NCBI RefSeq assembly: GCF_034274695.1
Contig: NZ_CP128362.1
Coordinates: forward strand, 7,504,501 to 7,568,500
Direction: 5' to 3'
Origin: Chitinophaga sp. LS1
Lineage (GTDB): Bacteria; Bacteroidota; Bacteroidia; Chitinophagales; Chitinophagaceae
Length of the DNA stretch: 64,000 nt
The position numbers and the translations under genes were made by a program. The notes beneath the pieces are model-generated. The model worked only from the letters and a program-made list of their open reading frames with translations. It had not been told where the DNA came from and did not search any database. Positions 17,084-25,236 of the stretch are shown piece after piece. Position 1 is the first letter of the stretch, and every line of letters begins with the position of its first letter.

Positions 17084-17414
17084 AGTTTATAGAAGATTTA
17101 TCTAAAATTCACGCTTTCATTAGAGATATTATTCATTCTGAAACTAGTTATTGGTAATTGTGGAATACTCCACCGCCTTGTTACCTCTTAGTTTTGAGTT
17201 GAGCTTTATTAAACTTAAGTGTGCAAATACGAACCTGCCGGATTTCACTCAAGGAGCCCTGAGAAGGATGCTTCAACATTTGATTTGCTAATCAGCTACC
17301 AATAAAATAACTTCATAAAGTGAAGTAAAAGAAGATGATTTTGGGAGTTGTAAATCACTTTCTTACATTATCATATTGGCCAAAACATAACCTAATTATA
17401 CGATATCATTCTAA

Positions 17415-18457
17415 ATGGAAAACGAAAATTCATTTCAATATAACGACATTATTTTCTACAGTACACCTTCAGGAGATATAAGAATTGAAGTAATATTTAA
17501 TGATGAAACATTTTGGCTTACTCAAAAACGGATGGCCGAATTGTTTGCAGTGGAAGTACCTGCCATTAGTAAGCATCTGAATAATATATATGAGTCGGGA
17601 GAGCTGGATAAAGGTTCAACTATTTCCATTTTGGAAACGGTTCAACAAGAAGGGGAAAGGCAGGTAAAACGTAAATTGGAATTTTACAATCTGGATGCAA
17701 TAATAGCTGTCGGCTATAGGGTAAATTCAATGCAGGCTACTCAATTTAGAATTTGGGCTACCAGGAACCTGAGAGAATTTATCGTTAAGGGTTTTTTGTT
17801 AGATGATGAACGTTTGAAACAAGGGAAGTCATTTGGCAAAGATTATTTTGACGAACTATTGGAACGTATTCGCGAGATACGGGCAAGTGAACGTAGATTT
17901 TATCTCAAAATAACCGATATATATGAACAGTGCAGTATCGACTATAGCAAGGATTCTGAAATAACACAAACCTTTTTCAAGACAGTACAGAATAAATTAC
18001 ATTGGGCTATTACTGGTAAAACAGCTGCTCAAATTATTGCGGAGCGGGCTAATCTGACAAGTCCAATATGGGGTTGCAAACATGGAAAAATTCGCCGTCC
18101 GGTAAAATACTTAAAACAGATATCAGTGTTGCGAAGAATTATCTAATTGAAAAGGAAATTAAGGAACTGGAACGTATTGTAACTATGTATCTTGACTTTG
18201 CTGAGTTACAAGCATCGAGGCAGATTTCTATGAAAATGGCAGATTGGATAAGTCGTTTGGATGCCTTCCTGCAATTTAACGAATATGAGATACTAAAGGA
18301 TGCTGGCACAGTAAGCCATGCAGTCGCTATTAAGTTAGCCGGTGATGAGTACCAGAAGTTTAGGATAACACAGGACGAAAATTTTGAGAGCGATTTTGAT
18401 AAAGAGATTTTAAAGATTACGACATCTTCCGCTAAAGGACGAAAAAAGAACGTCTGA
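17415..18457 (+). pseudogene. rhuM: Frameshifted RhuM-family virulence-type protein
   Basis: Two overlapping frames make one RhuM-type protein of about 345 residues. The first carries DETFWLTQKRMAELFAVEVP, the VKRKLEFYNLDAIIAVGYRVNS motif and RIWATRNLREFIVKGFLLDD, up to AERANLTSP. The second continues MGLQTWKNSPSGKILKTDIS, VAKNYLIEKEIKELERIVTM and the C-terminus. The shift is near 18065, where loss of one base in a CCAAATATGG-like context would explain it. RhuM proteins are accessory genes of unknown mechanism, common on genomic islands. The copy is probably inactive unless programmed frameshifting occurs. Confidence 0.85.
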
Positions 18458-18547
18458 TTAATATCTGCCTATTGAATTATATCAACGGTAATAAGAATCA
18501 ACTTTATCCGCTAATAATTCTTAGTGTCGGTTTCGAGTTTTCTAAAA

Positions 18548-18582
18548 AAAGCCTTCAAATCTCACGACTTGAAGGCTTTTTA
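18548..18582 (-). terminator. Hairpin terminator next to tRNA-Ser relic
   Basis: Stem AAAAAGCCTTCAA / TTGAAGGCTTTTT just left of the relic at 18588. Confidence 0.75.
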
Positions 18583-18587
18583 TTTAG

Positions 18588-18660
18588 CGAAGAAAGAGGG
18601 ATTCGAACCCCCAAACCTGTTACAGTCAGAATAATTTTTGATAAGATCTGCCATTAGATC
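18588..18660 (-). pseudogene. Degenerate tRNA-Ser relic F
   Basis: The 3' half (GCGAAGAAAGAGGGATTCGA, ACCCCCAAACCTGTTACAGT) is close to the intact gene with an unbroken T loop. The 5' side keeps ATCTGCCATT, corresponding to the AATGGCAGA start of the real tRNA, but the D and anticodon arms are replaced by AT-rich sequence. It lies 75 bp downstream of the functional copy. Confidence 0.75.
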
Positions 18661-18673
18661 TCAAATACGAAAG

Positions 18674-18703
18674 AAGCCTTCAGATTTTTACATCTGAAGG
18701 CTT
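18674..18703 (-). terminator. Terminator of tRNA-Ser
   Basis: Stem AAGCCTTCAGAT / ATCTGAAGGCTT, about 33 bp beyond the 3' end of the intact tRNA-Ser in its direction of transcription. Confidence 0.75.
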
Positions 18704-18735
18704 TAATATTTCCGAAACTGGTCAAGTTTCTTCGG

Positions 18736-18820
18736 CGGAGAAAGAGGGATTCGAACCCCCGGACCTGTTACAGTCAACGGTTTTCAAGACCGCCGCATTC
18801 GACCGCTCTGCCATTTCTCC
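18736..18820 (-). tRNA. tRNA-Ser (anticodon TGA)
   Basis: An 85-base class II tRNA. The acceptor strands GGAGAAA and TTTCTCC pair perfectly, the anticodon loop is CTTGAAA with TGA, there is a long variable arm, and the T loop is TTCGAAT. CCA is not encoded. This is the only intact tRNA-Ser copy here; degenerate copies in the same orientation stretch 13 kb to the left. Confidence 0.95.
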
Positions 18821-18968
18821 GGTGCAAAAGTAGGAAACTGGAACAATTTTCAAAAAAAAATTTTCAAGTCCCCCCTCATCACGCACGAAAATCCAACCGT
18901 AGTCTGCATTTGCAAAGAAAAAAAACCTATTTTTAAGAACTAAAATGTTTACCCGGACGACTTAAAAC

Positions 18969-20999
18969 ATGCTAATTAAGAAATTTTTCCTGTACCACCT
19001 GTTGGTGCTGGCTCTTATGAAAACTGCTACAGCGCAAACCTGTACCTCCATCGGCCAGACTCCCTCCACCGCCTTCCCGGTCTGTGGTACAAAATCTTTT
19101 ATTCAGCAATCCGTCCCCGTCTGTGTCACCCACGAAATTCCCGGACCAAATTGTAACGTGCCCGGCGATGGCACCCACACAGACGTCAATCCTTACTGGT
19201 ATAAATTCACCTGCTATACTTCCGGCACCCTGGGCTTTACCATCACCCCCAATACATTATCCGACGACTACGACTGGCAGATCTTCGACATCACCAACAA
19301 AACAGCTGATGCTGTTTTTACTGATAAGTCATTGTATGTCTGTATGAACTGGTCAGGCGAAGGCGGTAAAACCGGCGCCTCTTCTGCCGGCACCTCCCTG
19401 GATGTATGTGGTGGCTATGGACAGCCACTCTTCAGTAAGATGCCCACCATCACCAAAGGACATAACTACCTGTTACTAATCAGTCACTTCGATGGCGATT
19501 CGCAAAGCGGGTACAGCCTTTCCTTCGATGGCGGTACCGCAGATATTACAGATCCGACTGTTCCGGAATTACAGTCAGCAACTTACCGCTGTCTCAATAA
19601 TACCATCAAGGTGGCCCTCACCAAAAAGGTCAATTGTACGACCCTCGCTGCAGATGGCAGTGACTTTACTTTCGTAACCACAGGCGGTTACCAGGTAACC
19701 GGCGCTTCCAGCACACAGTGTAGTAATGGGTTCGACCTGGATACCATCACGCTCACCCTCAATACCACACTGCCTTCCGGAGATTATATCATTGCCGCTC
19801 AGGCAGGTACAGATGGCAATACATTGGCGAATACCTGTGGCAACCCGGTACCTGTGGGTGATACGTTGCATTTCCATATTGGCACGCCATCAGTGGTCAC
19901 CACCGTTTCGGATGTAACTACCGGCTGTGCTCCGGACCAGTTAAAAGTAGGACTATCCTCCCCGGTACGATGTGGATCTATCGCGGCCGATGGTAGCGAC
20001 TTTACCATAAGCGGACCCACAACAGTGAGTATTACAGCCGCTTATGGCCTTTGTGACAGCGATAACCTGACGGATACAATCGTGCTGCAACTCTCCCGCC
20101 CTATCTATACAAAGGGCAATTATAGCGTCACAATCAAAAACGGCAGTGACGGCAACACCTTGCTAGGTGAATGTGGCCAGTCGGTACTATATCCTCAAAC
20201 CACTGTTTTTCATACGGCCGATACCGTAAATGCGGCTTTCTCTTACACCAGGAATATCGATTGTAAGATCAGTACCATTGATTTTTCGCATGATGGCGCC
20301 CACGATGTAAACAGCTGGCTATGGACATTTGAAGATAGTTCCACCGCTACCACACAGGAAGTGGTGAAGGTGTATAATTCCTTTGGCGTCAAAACCTCAC
20401 AACTGATAGTGTCCAATGGTGTATGTACAGATACCGCATTTACCAGCATCACCTTTGAAAAAACACTGGGCGCCTACTTCACAGTAGATCCTGGACCATA
20501 CTGTCCACTGGATGTAGTGATGGCGAAAGACAGTAGTTATGGCAATATCATCCGTTACTACTGGGATTATGGCAATGGGGTAACCAGCGTCAGCCCATCT
20601 GCAGAGCCACAACAATACTTCCCGACCAGCAGGGAGCAGCAATACCTGATCCGGTTAATTGTGGAAGACGAACTCCATTGCAAGGACACTGCCGATCATT
20701 ACATTACAGCTGTAACGAGTTGTTATATAGATGTTCCGAATGCATTTTCTCCCAATAATGATGGAGTGAATGATTATCTTTATCCACTGAACGCATACAA
20801 AGCGATAGACCTGTATTTTGCTGTATATAACCGCGTAGGACAACTGGTATTTGAAACCACCGACTGGACCAAACGGTGGGACGGAAATGTAAAGGGACAA
20901 CCTGCCGATATTGGCACTTATGTGTGGATGCTCAGGTACACAGTGAAAGATTCCGGAAAGAAGATTTTTAGAAAAGGGACAGCCACCCTGATAAGATAA
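18969..20999 (+). CDS. Secreted PKD protein with type IX secretion C-terminal domain
   Basis: A 676-residue surface or secreted protein. A signal peptide (LLVLALMKTATAQ) is followed by Cys-rich beta domains (about 25-170), repeated beta-sandwich segments with the phrase AADGSDFT (about 190-400), a PKD-like domain around FSHDGAHDVNSWLWTFEDSS, and a gliding-type C-terminal domain (about 585-676) with DVPNAFSPNNDGVNDYLYP and YNRVGQLVFETTDWTKRWDG. The last part is the type B sorting signal of the type IX secretion system. It is likely an adhesin or structural surface protein. It lies 22 bp before the amidohydrolase gene. Confidence 0.92.
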   Translation: MLIKKFFLYHLLVLALMKTATAQTCTSIGQTPSTAFPVCGTKSFIQQSVPVCVTHEIPGPNCNVPGDGTHTDVNPYWYKFTCYTSGTLGFTITPNTLSDDYDWQIFDITNKTADAVFTDKSLYVCMNWSGEGGKTGASSAGTSLDVCGGYGQPLFSKMPTITKGHNYLLLISHFDGDSQSGYSLSFDGGTADITDPTVPELQSATYRCLNNTIKVALTKKVNCTTLAADGSDFTFVTTGGYQVTGASSTQCSNGFDLDTITLTLNTTLPSGDYIIAAQAGTDGNTLANTCGNPVPVGDTLHFHIGTPSVVTTVSDVTTGCAPDQLKVGLSSPVRCGSIAADGSDFTISGPTTVSITAAYGLCDSDNLTDTIVLQLSRPIYTKGNYSVTIKNGSDGNTLLGECGQSVLYPQTTVFHTADTVNAAFSYTRNIDCKISTIDFSHDGAHDVNSWLWTFEDSSTATTQEVVKVYNSFGVKTSQLIVSNGVCTDTAFTSITFEKTLGAYFTVDPGPYCPLDVVMAKDSSYGNIIRYYWDYGNGVTSVSPSAEPQQYFPTSREQQYLIRLIVEDELHCKDTADHYITAVTSCYIDVPNAFSPNNDGVNDYLYPLNAYKAIDLYFAVYNRVGQLVFETTDWTKRWDGNVKGQPADIGTYVWMLRYTVKDSGKKIFRKGTATLIR

Positions 21000-21021
21000 G
21001 ATAACCTAAATTAAATTTACG

Positions 21022-22728
21022 ATGAAGAGCCCTTGTTTGCTGCTGGCAGCACTATGCCTGACTGTGTCAGCAGCAGCCCAGACGATTTGCATTGCCCATG
21101 TGAACATGATAGATGTGAAAAAGAATGTGACCCTGCCAGACCAAACCATTATAATTACAAAGGATCGCATTGTCGCCACCGGCCCTGCAAATAAAGTAAA
21201 AGCCCCCGCTGATGCCACCGTCATTGATGGCACAGGCAAGTATATCATGCCGGGGATGACAGATGCACATATTCACTTCTTTCAGAGTGGAGGTTTGTAT
21301 ACACGCCCTGATGCGATCAACCTGACCAATTATCATCCTTATCAAAAAGACCAGGATTATGTAAAAGCAAACCTGAGCGACCTCATGGCGAGATACCTGG
21401 CTTGTGGGATTACGTCTGTCATAGATGTAGGTGGTCCCATGGCTAATTTTGAAATCAGGGACAGAGCGAATAGCGATTCCGCAGCGCCGACAACATGGGT
21501 GACGGGCCCCCTGGTTTCTACCTACCTGCCGCAGAGACTGGATGAAAAAGATCCGCCGATTGTGAAAGTGACCTCTCCGGAAGAAGCGAAGAGACAGGTG
21601 CAAAAAGAGCTGCCTTATAAACCGGATTTTATCAAGATATGGTATATCGTCTATTCCAGACATAAAGCAGATAGTACTTTGCCCATTGTGAAGGCCGCTA
21701 TTGCAGAAAGCCATGCCAATGGACTGAAAGTAGCGGTGCATGCTACACAGTACGAAACAGCCAAACTCGCGGTAGCGGCGGGTGCCGATATTCTCGTACA
21801 TAGTGTGGATGATGCTGTTATGGATGGTGGCATGCTGAAGATGCTGAAGGATAAACATATCCTGTATATTCCAACACTGAGGGTGATGGATGGATATTAC
21901 AGGGCAATGATACAACGACAGCCATTTACCACGCATGAACTGGCCTATAGTGATCCTTTTATGCTGGGTACGCTGACTGATTTGCTGCATATGCCTGAAG
22001 CATATGATTATAAAGCGGCGCGTGGTTTTATTCATGTACCGAACAAAGCAGATACGATTATGGCCACTAATTTAAAACTGGCTCAGGATGCAGGTGTATT
22101 GGTAGCGGCAGGTACGGATGCGGGAAATATTGGTACTATGCATGCCAGTTCTTTTCTGGAAGATTTGTTGGCCATGCAAAAAGTGGGTTTGAGTAATGCT
22201 GAGATTATTAAGGATGCGACATTGAATGCAGCGATCGGTTTTGGAAAAGAGAAAGATTATGGGAGTATAGAGAAAGGGAAAATCGCTGACCTGATCTTGT
22301 TGGAAAAGGATCCTTTACTCGATCTGAATGTGTTGGGGAACGTATCGATGACTATTCATAATGGAAAGATCTTTACTAAAGAAAAATTATTGCCGGTGAC
22401 ACCGGAGATACTCGCACAGCAACAACTGAATGCGTATAATGCGGGGAACCTGGAAGCTTTTCTGGCGCCTTATAGTGATAGTGTGAAGATCTATGATCAG
22501 GCAAGTGGTAAATTGTTACTGGAAGGTAAAGAGGCGATGAGGAAAAGTTATGGACCGCTTTTTAAAGCAGCACCGGAATTACATTGTCAGATGGTGAAGA
22601 GGATTGTGGCAGGGAATACAGTAGTGGATGAGGAACGGGTAACGGGGATAAAAGATAAGGCGCTGACAGCGGTAGTGATTTATACTATTGATCACGATAA
22701 AATAGTGAAAGTTGCAATGGCGATGTAG
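21022..22728 (+). CDS. Secreted amidohydrolase with NTF2-like C-terminal domain
   Basis: A 568-residue metal-dependent hydrolase of the imidazolonepropionase/prolidase-like group. A signal peptide ends near AAAQ20. The metal motif DAHIH gives H83 and H85; later metal-site regions are VAVHATQYETAK, ILVHSVDDAV and AAGTDAGNIG. From about residue 455 an added domain (AQQQLNAYNAGNLEAFLAPY to the end) looks like a SnoaL/NTF2-like fold fused to the enzyme. Likely periplasmic; substrate unknown. It follows the T9SS protein closely and may be co-transcribed with it. Confidence 0.88.
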   Translation: MKSPCLLLAALCLTVSAAAQTICIAHVNMIDVKKNVTLPDQTIIITKDRIVATGPANKVKAPADATVIDGTGKYIMPGMTDAHIHFFQSGGLYTRPDAINLTNYHPYQKDQDYVKANLSDLMARYLACGITSVIDVGGPMANFEIRDRANSDSAAPTTWVTGPLVSTYLPQRLDEKDPPIVKVTSPEEAKRQVQKELPYKPDFIKIWYIVYSRHKADSTLPIVKAAIAESHANGLKVAVHATQYETAKLAVAAGADILVHSVDDAVMDGGMLKMLKDKHILYIPTLRVMDGYYRAMIQRQPFTTHELAYSDPFMLGTLTDLLHMPEAYDYKAARGFIHVPNKADTIMATNLKLAQDAGVLVAAGTDAGNIGTMHASSFLEDLLAMQKVGLSNAEIIKDATLNAAIGFGKEKDYGSIEKGKIADLILLEKDPLLDLNVLGNVSMTIHNGKIFTKEKLLPVTPEILAQQQLNAYNAGNLEAFLAPYSDSVKIYDQASGKLLLEGKEAMRKSYGPLFKAAPELHCQMVKRIVAGNTVVDEERVTGIKDKALTAVVIYTIDHDKIVKVAMAM

Positions 22729-22785
22729 GATTGTTGCAGTGGGATAGTGTAAATTGATTGCTTTATTACCTTCAAAATAACATGT

Positions 22786-22914
22786 ATGAAAAAGCAACAA
22801 GCGAAAAAGCTGAACCTGCAGAAGATTAAAATTGCAAATCTGAATGTGAGTAAAGGTGAGAAGAATGTAGCGCCGACTACTACGGTTTGGTTGAGTTTGA
22901 GGAATCTTTGCTGA
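22786..22914 (+). CDS. Orphan RiPP precursor, class I lanthipeptide-like
   Basis: A 42-residue peptide. The leader MKKQQAKKLNLQKIKIANLN carries the Lys-rich KLxLxKxxIAxLN motif typical of Bacteroidota lanthionine-type precursors. The rest, VSKGEKNVAPTTTVWLSLRN ending LC, offers three adjacent Thr, one late Ser and a terminal Cys that could form a lanthionine ring. It is out of frame with an overlapping ATG at 22782. A strong terminator follows 18 bp after the stop. No dehydratase, cyclase or transporter is in the window, so the modification enzymes would have to act from elsewhere. Calling it a precursor is inference from the leader. Confidence 0.62.
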   Translation: MKKQQAKKLNLQKIKIANLNVSKGEKNVAPTTTVWLSLRNLC

Positions 22915-22931
22915 GTGATCAAATCATTGTC

Positions 22932-22977
22932 AAAATGAGAATGGGATTGGCTTAAAAGTCAATCCCATTCTCATTTT
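22932..22977 (+). terminator. Terminator of the peptide gene
   Basis: The 18-bp perfect stem AAAATGAGAATGGGATTG / CAATCCCATTCTCATTTT is followed by a T-run. It shows that the small gene is a discrete transcription unit end. Confidence 0.85.
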
Positions 22978-23039
22978 TTGTGCAATATCATTCATTATTA
23001 TGGACTTTAAAAAAAACATACGACATTTGAAAGAAATGA

Positions 23040-23077
23040 AAAAGCCCGCCATCCGACCAAAGATAAAACGGGCTTTT
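23040..23077. terminator. Hairpin terminator
   Basis: Stem AAAAGCCCG / CGGGCTTTT with a T-rich tail. A short frame starting MDFKKNIRHLKEMKKP (from 23000) runs through the hairpin and is probably chance. Confidence 0.6.
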
Positions 23078-23122
23078 ATTTTGTAACCTGCAGGGCCGTA
23101 ACCCTGCAAAAAATTTGAGATA

Positions 23123-23227
23123 ATGAAAAAGAAACGAAAACCTCCGCGATGTTTTTGGGAGGTATTCCCTATTATTTTAAAATTGTTACCGGTCATTATT
23201 GATTTATTACACAATCATCGATGGTAA
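23123..23227 (+). CDS. Possible 34-residue basic/hydrophobic peptide
   Basis: A frame from ATG encodes MKKKRKPPRCFWEVFPIILK followed by LLPVIIDLLHNHRW. A very basic start and one hydrophobic helix would suit a small membrane peptide. It is bracketed by two terminator hairpins. No family is known and the length is near the noise level. Confidence 0.3.
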   Translation: MKKKRKPPRCFWEVFPIILKLLPVIIDLLHNHRW

Positions 23228-23257
23228 CAGAAAAATTTAATTACATTCATCATAAAC

Positions 23258-23285
23258 GGCCTGGGAATTCCTTCCTGGGCCTTTT
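23258..23285 (+). terminator. Hairpin terminator
   Basis: A 10-bp stem with two G-T pairs, GGCCTGGGAA / TTCCTGGGCC, followed by TTTTCT. It fits termination of rightward transcription and separates the small-peptide region from the next leftward gene. Confidence 0.6.
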
Positions 23286-23412
23286 CTATTTCATTGATAC
23301 CAAAGATAAGAATATATTCATAATTACACTCCGATTATCAACTCAGAAAATATTTATACAAAAATGATAATTTCAATATCATATCCAATTTAATTTCGCC
23401 AACATCAGCAAG

Positions 23413-23652
23413 CTATTTTGCAGCTTTTTTTTCTTCAATCATTCTCTCAGCAAGATGAATAAGGTCTTCATTATAATATTTATTCTCTTTATCAAACGCA
23501 GCCCAAACGGTATTTCTATGGAATGGTCTGCCATCTTCTCTCAATTCACCACTACGCTCTTCAATAGCTTTAAGAGTGATCCGATAGTTTTTCAATTTAG
23601 CTCGAACAATCCCCTTCTTTACTTTTTGCTGGCGGGTGGTTAATACGGACAT
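23413..23652 (-). CDS. Small basic protein, possible DNA-binding
   Basis: A 79-residue protein rich in Lys and Arg. The middle, YRITLKAIEERSGEL ... FHRNTVWAAFDKENKYYNED, has the spacing of a helix-turn-helix (TLKAIEERSG, then HRNTVWAAF), followed by a C-terminal helix. It is divergent from the 23822 gene across a repeat-rich region of 169 bp, the usual layout of a phage-like or addiction-like regulator pair. No family is recognised with confidence. Confidence 0.65.
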   Translation of the reverse strand: MSVLTTRQQKVKKGIVRAKLKNYRITLKAIEERSGELREDGRPFHRNTVWAAFDKENKYYNEDLIHLAERMIEEKKAAK

Positions 23653-23668
23653 GAGTAATTTTTATATT

Positions 23669-23760
23669 TATATTTGCTAAAATCTCACTGTGAAAATCAC
23701 TATGGAAAATACTGTGATAAATACCGTGAAATTCACTTTGGACGTGATAAAATAAGATTT
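23669..23760 (+). promoter_or_regulatory. Promoter and repeated operator between divergent genes
   Basis: TATATTTG at 23669-23676 is a -7 consensus box pointing right. Directly after it come TCACTGTGA (23685-23693), TCACTATGG, ACTGTGA, CCGTGAA and TCACTTTGGACGTGA, all variants of TCAC/GTGA half-sites. ATCACTATGG recurs at the start codon of the next gene. The dense half-sites suggest cooperative binding by one of the two flanking proteins. A 17-codon frame (23702-23755) runs through the repeats. Confidence 0.55.
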
Positions 23761-23821
23761 AAATTCATCAAATTATTCAACGTGAAATTACAGTTTTTCT
23801 GTATAAAAATAAAAAATCACT

Positions 23822-24235
23822 ATGGCAGCAAACCAGCTAACTGAACGGTTTATAGACCTTTTTAATATCCTGAAAAAAATTAAAGGACTTCCTGCTAACA
23901 AAATTTTAGCTTCAGAACTGGGATATAAAACTGGAAATTCAATCACTGAAATCTCAAAAGGAAGGCAGAATATTACATTAAAAGCAGTTCAGGCTTTCTG
24001 TGATATTTACGGAAAAAAATATGGTTTTTCTATTGACTATTTTATTAGAAGTGAAGGAAGCCAATCAGAAATAAAAACCTTGATCGAAGAAGAAAGAATT
24101 ACACGCGAATTTTATATGGATCAATTTGCTGAACTAAAAATGGAGCTTGCCGAGTTAAAAGGCCAATCATTCTCCCGGGAAGATTATAGAAAAAAACTAT
24201 CAGCAAAATTAAAGGCCAAACTTCAGGGGGATTAA
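23822..24235 (+). CDS. XRE-like helix-turn-helix regulator with C-terminal coiled coil
   Basis: A 137-residue protein. The N-terminal half, KILASELGYKTGNSITEISK followed by GRQNITLKAVQAFCDIYG, has the shape of an XRE/Cro helix-turn-helix with a GRxNIT recognition turn. The second half (SQSEIKTLIEEERITREFYM, FAELKMELAELKG) is a predicted coiled coil, perhaps for oligomerisation. The start codon overlaps a copy of the operator-like ATCACTATGG, so autoregulation is likely. It is convergent with the next gene, 3 bp apart. Confidence 0.78.
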   Translation: MAANQLTERFIDLFNILKKIKGLPANKILASELGYKTGNSITEISKGRQNITLKAVQAFCDIYGKKYGFSIDYFIRSEGSQSEIKTLIEEERITREFYMDQFAELKMELAELKGQSFSREDYRKKLSAKLKAKLQGD

Positions 24236-24238
24236 ATA

Positions 24239-24649
24239 TTACATCAACTCCAACTCCTCCCCTGTCAAACCATAAAACAAATTCTGCAACTGATGCACAT
24301 ACACCATTGACCTCCCATACGGCACCAACCCTGCCGGTGACTCTGCCAGCATTTGAAAAGAATACCCCTCATCCCGGATATAAACACTATCCTTGTGCGT
24401 ATACCGATAAGAATATACGTTGATATCCTCCCCATACTCCCGCTCCCCCCTCACAAAACCCAACGCATTCAACTGATCCACCTCCAACTTTAACGGATTC
24501 ACTTTTGCCAATGGCAACTTGCTTTTCGGCAGACAGGAATTATAGACATACCCTTCCAATATACCTTCTATTTTGAAAGTAGTTTCATTCATATACAAAT
24601 CATAGTAATAAACTAAATTCCCCACACGGATGTCTGTATCTGCTATCAT
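24239..24649 (-). CDS. Conserved hypothetical protein of phage/island type
   Basis: A 136-residue soluble protein. It opens with DIRVGNLVYYYD and ends MVYVHQLQNLFYGLTGEELE. The end VHQLQNLYFALTGEEL and the opening IRIGNxV are shared by many small Bacteroidota proteins found in phage-like contexts, with no known biochemical role. It lies next to the XRE-like regulator but on the opposite strand. Confidence 0.8.
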   Translation of the reverse strand: MIADTDIRVGNLVYYYDLYMNETTFKIEGILEGYVYNSCLPKSKLPLAKVNPLKLEVDQLNALGFVRGEREYGEDINVYSYRYTHKDSVYIRDEGYSFQMLAESPAGLVPYGRSMVYVHQLQNLFYGLTGEELELM

Positions 24650-24717
24650 TTACAAAACTTTGTTATGCAATTATAGGTATTTTGTCTATTTTGACGACCT
24701 ACTAATTTTAATTATTG

Positions 24718-25200
24718 ATGCCCACTATCAGAACAATGGAACAGCGAGACAATAGCGCACTCGCAAAAATAATCAGGGACATCTTCATTGAATTCGACGC
24801 ACCTTTGATCGGAACAGTTTATGACGATCCGAATACAGATAGATTGTATGAAGTTTTCCAACACCCCGGATGTGTTTATTATTTAGCAGAAGAAAATGGA
24901 GAAGTATTAGGAGGATGTGGATTGTACCCTACAGATGGATTGCCGGATAAATGTGCAGAACTCGTGAAGTTTTATCTTTCTCCTGCAGCACGTGGAAAAG
25001 GATTAGGGAAAATATTAATGGAGCAGGCTATTGCCGCGGCACCCGGATTGGGATATAAGCAGATCTATTTAGAAACATTTGATCAACTGGCGACTGCGGT
25101 GGGAATGTATGAGAAAGCAGGATTTAGAACACTGGAAAAACCGATGGGAAATTCAGGACATTATAATACCACCCTGTGGATGATAATGGACGTGAAATAA
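24718..25200 (+). CDS. GNAT-family N-acetyltransferase
   Basis: A 160-residue cytoplasmic acetyltransferase. The acetyl-CoA pyrophosphate-binding motif is LSPAARGKGLGKILMEQAI (about residues 82-100), preceded by the beta-strand ELVKFY and followed by IYLETFDQLATAVGMYEKAG, where the Tyr is a candidate general acid. ATG at 24718 is used; the TTG one codon upstream is not needed. Substrate unknown. A hairpin terminator follows directly. Confidence 0.9.
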   Translation: MPTIRTMEQRDNSALAKIIRDIFIEFDAPLIGTVYDDPNTDRLYEVFQHPGCVYYLAEENGEVLGGCGLYPTDGLPDKCAELVKFYLSPAARGKGLGKILMEQAIAAAPGLGYKQIYLETFDQLATAVGMYEKAGFRTLEKPMGNSGHYNTTLWMIMDVK

Positions 25201-25202
25201 AC

Positions 25203-25236
25203 AAACCAGTTTTGCCATAAATGGCAAAACCGGTTT
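25203..25236. terminator. Bidirectional terminator
   Basis: Stem AAACCAGTTTTGCCA / TGGCAAAACCGGTTT with one mismatch lies between convergent genes and can serve both the acetyltransferase and the protease operon. Confidence 0.75.

Noticed and set aside
21067..22035. 322-residue frame antisense to the amidohydrolase
   Set aside because: Long only because of codon bias of the sense gene; His/Arg/Cys-rich translation without motifs.
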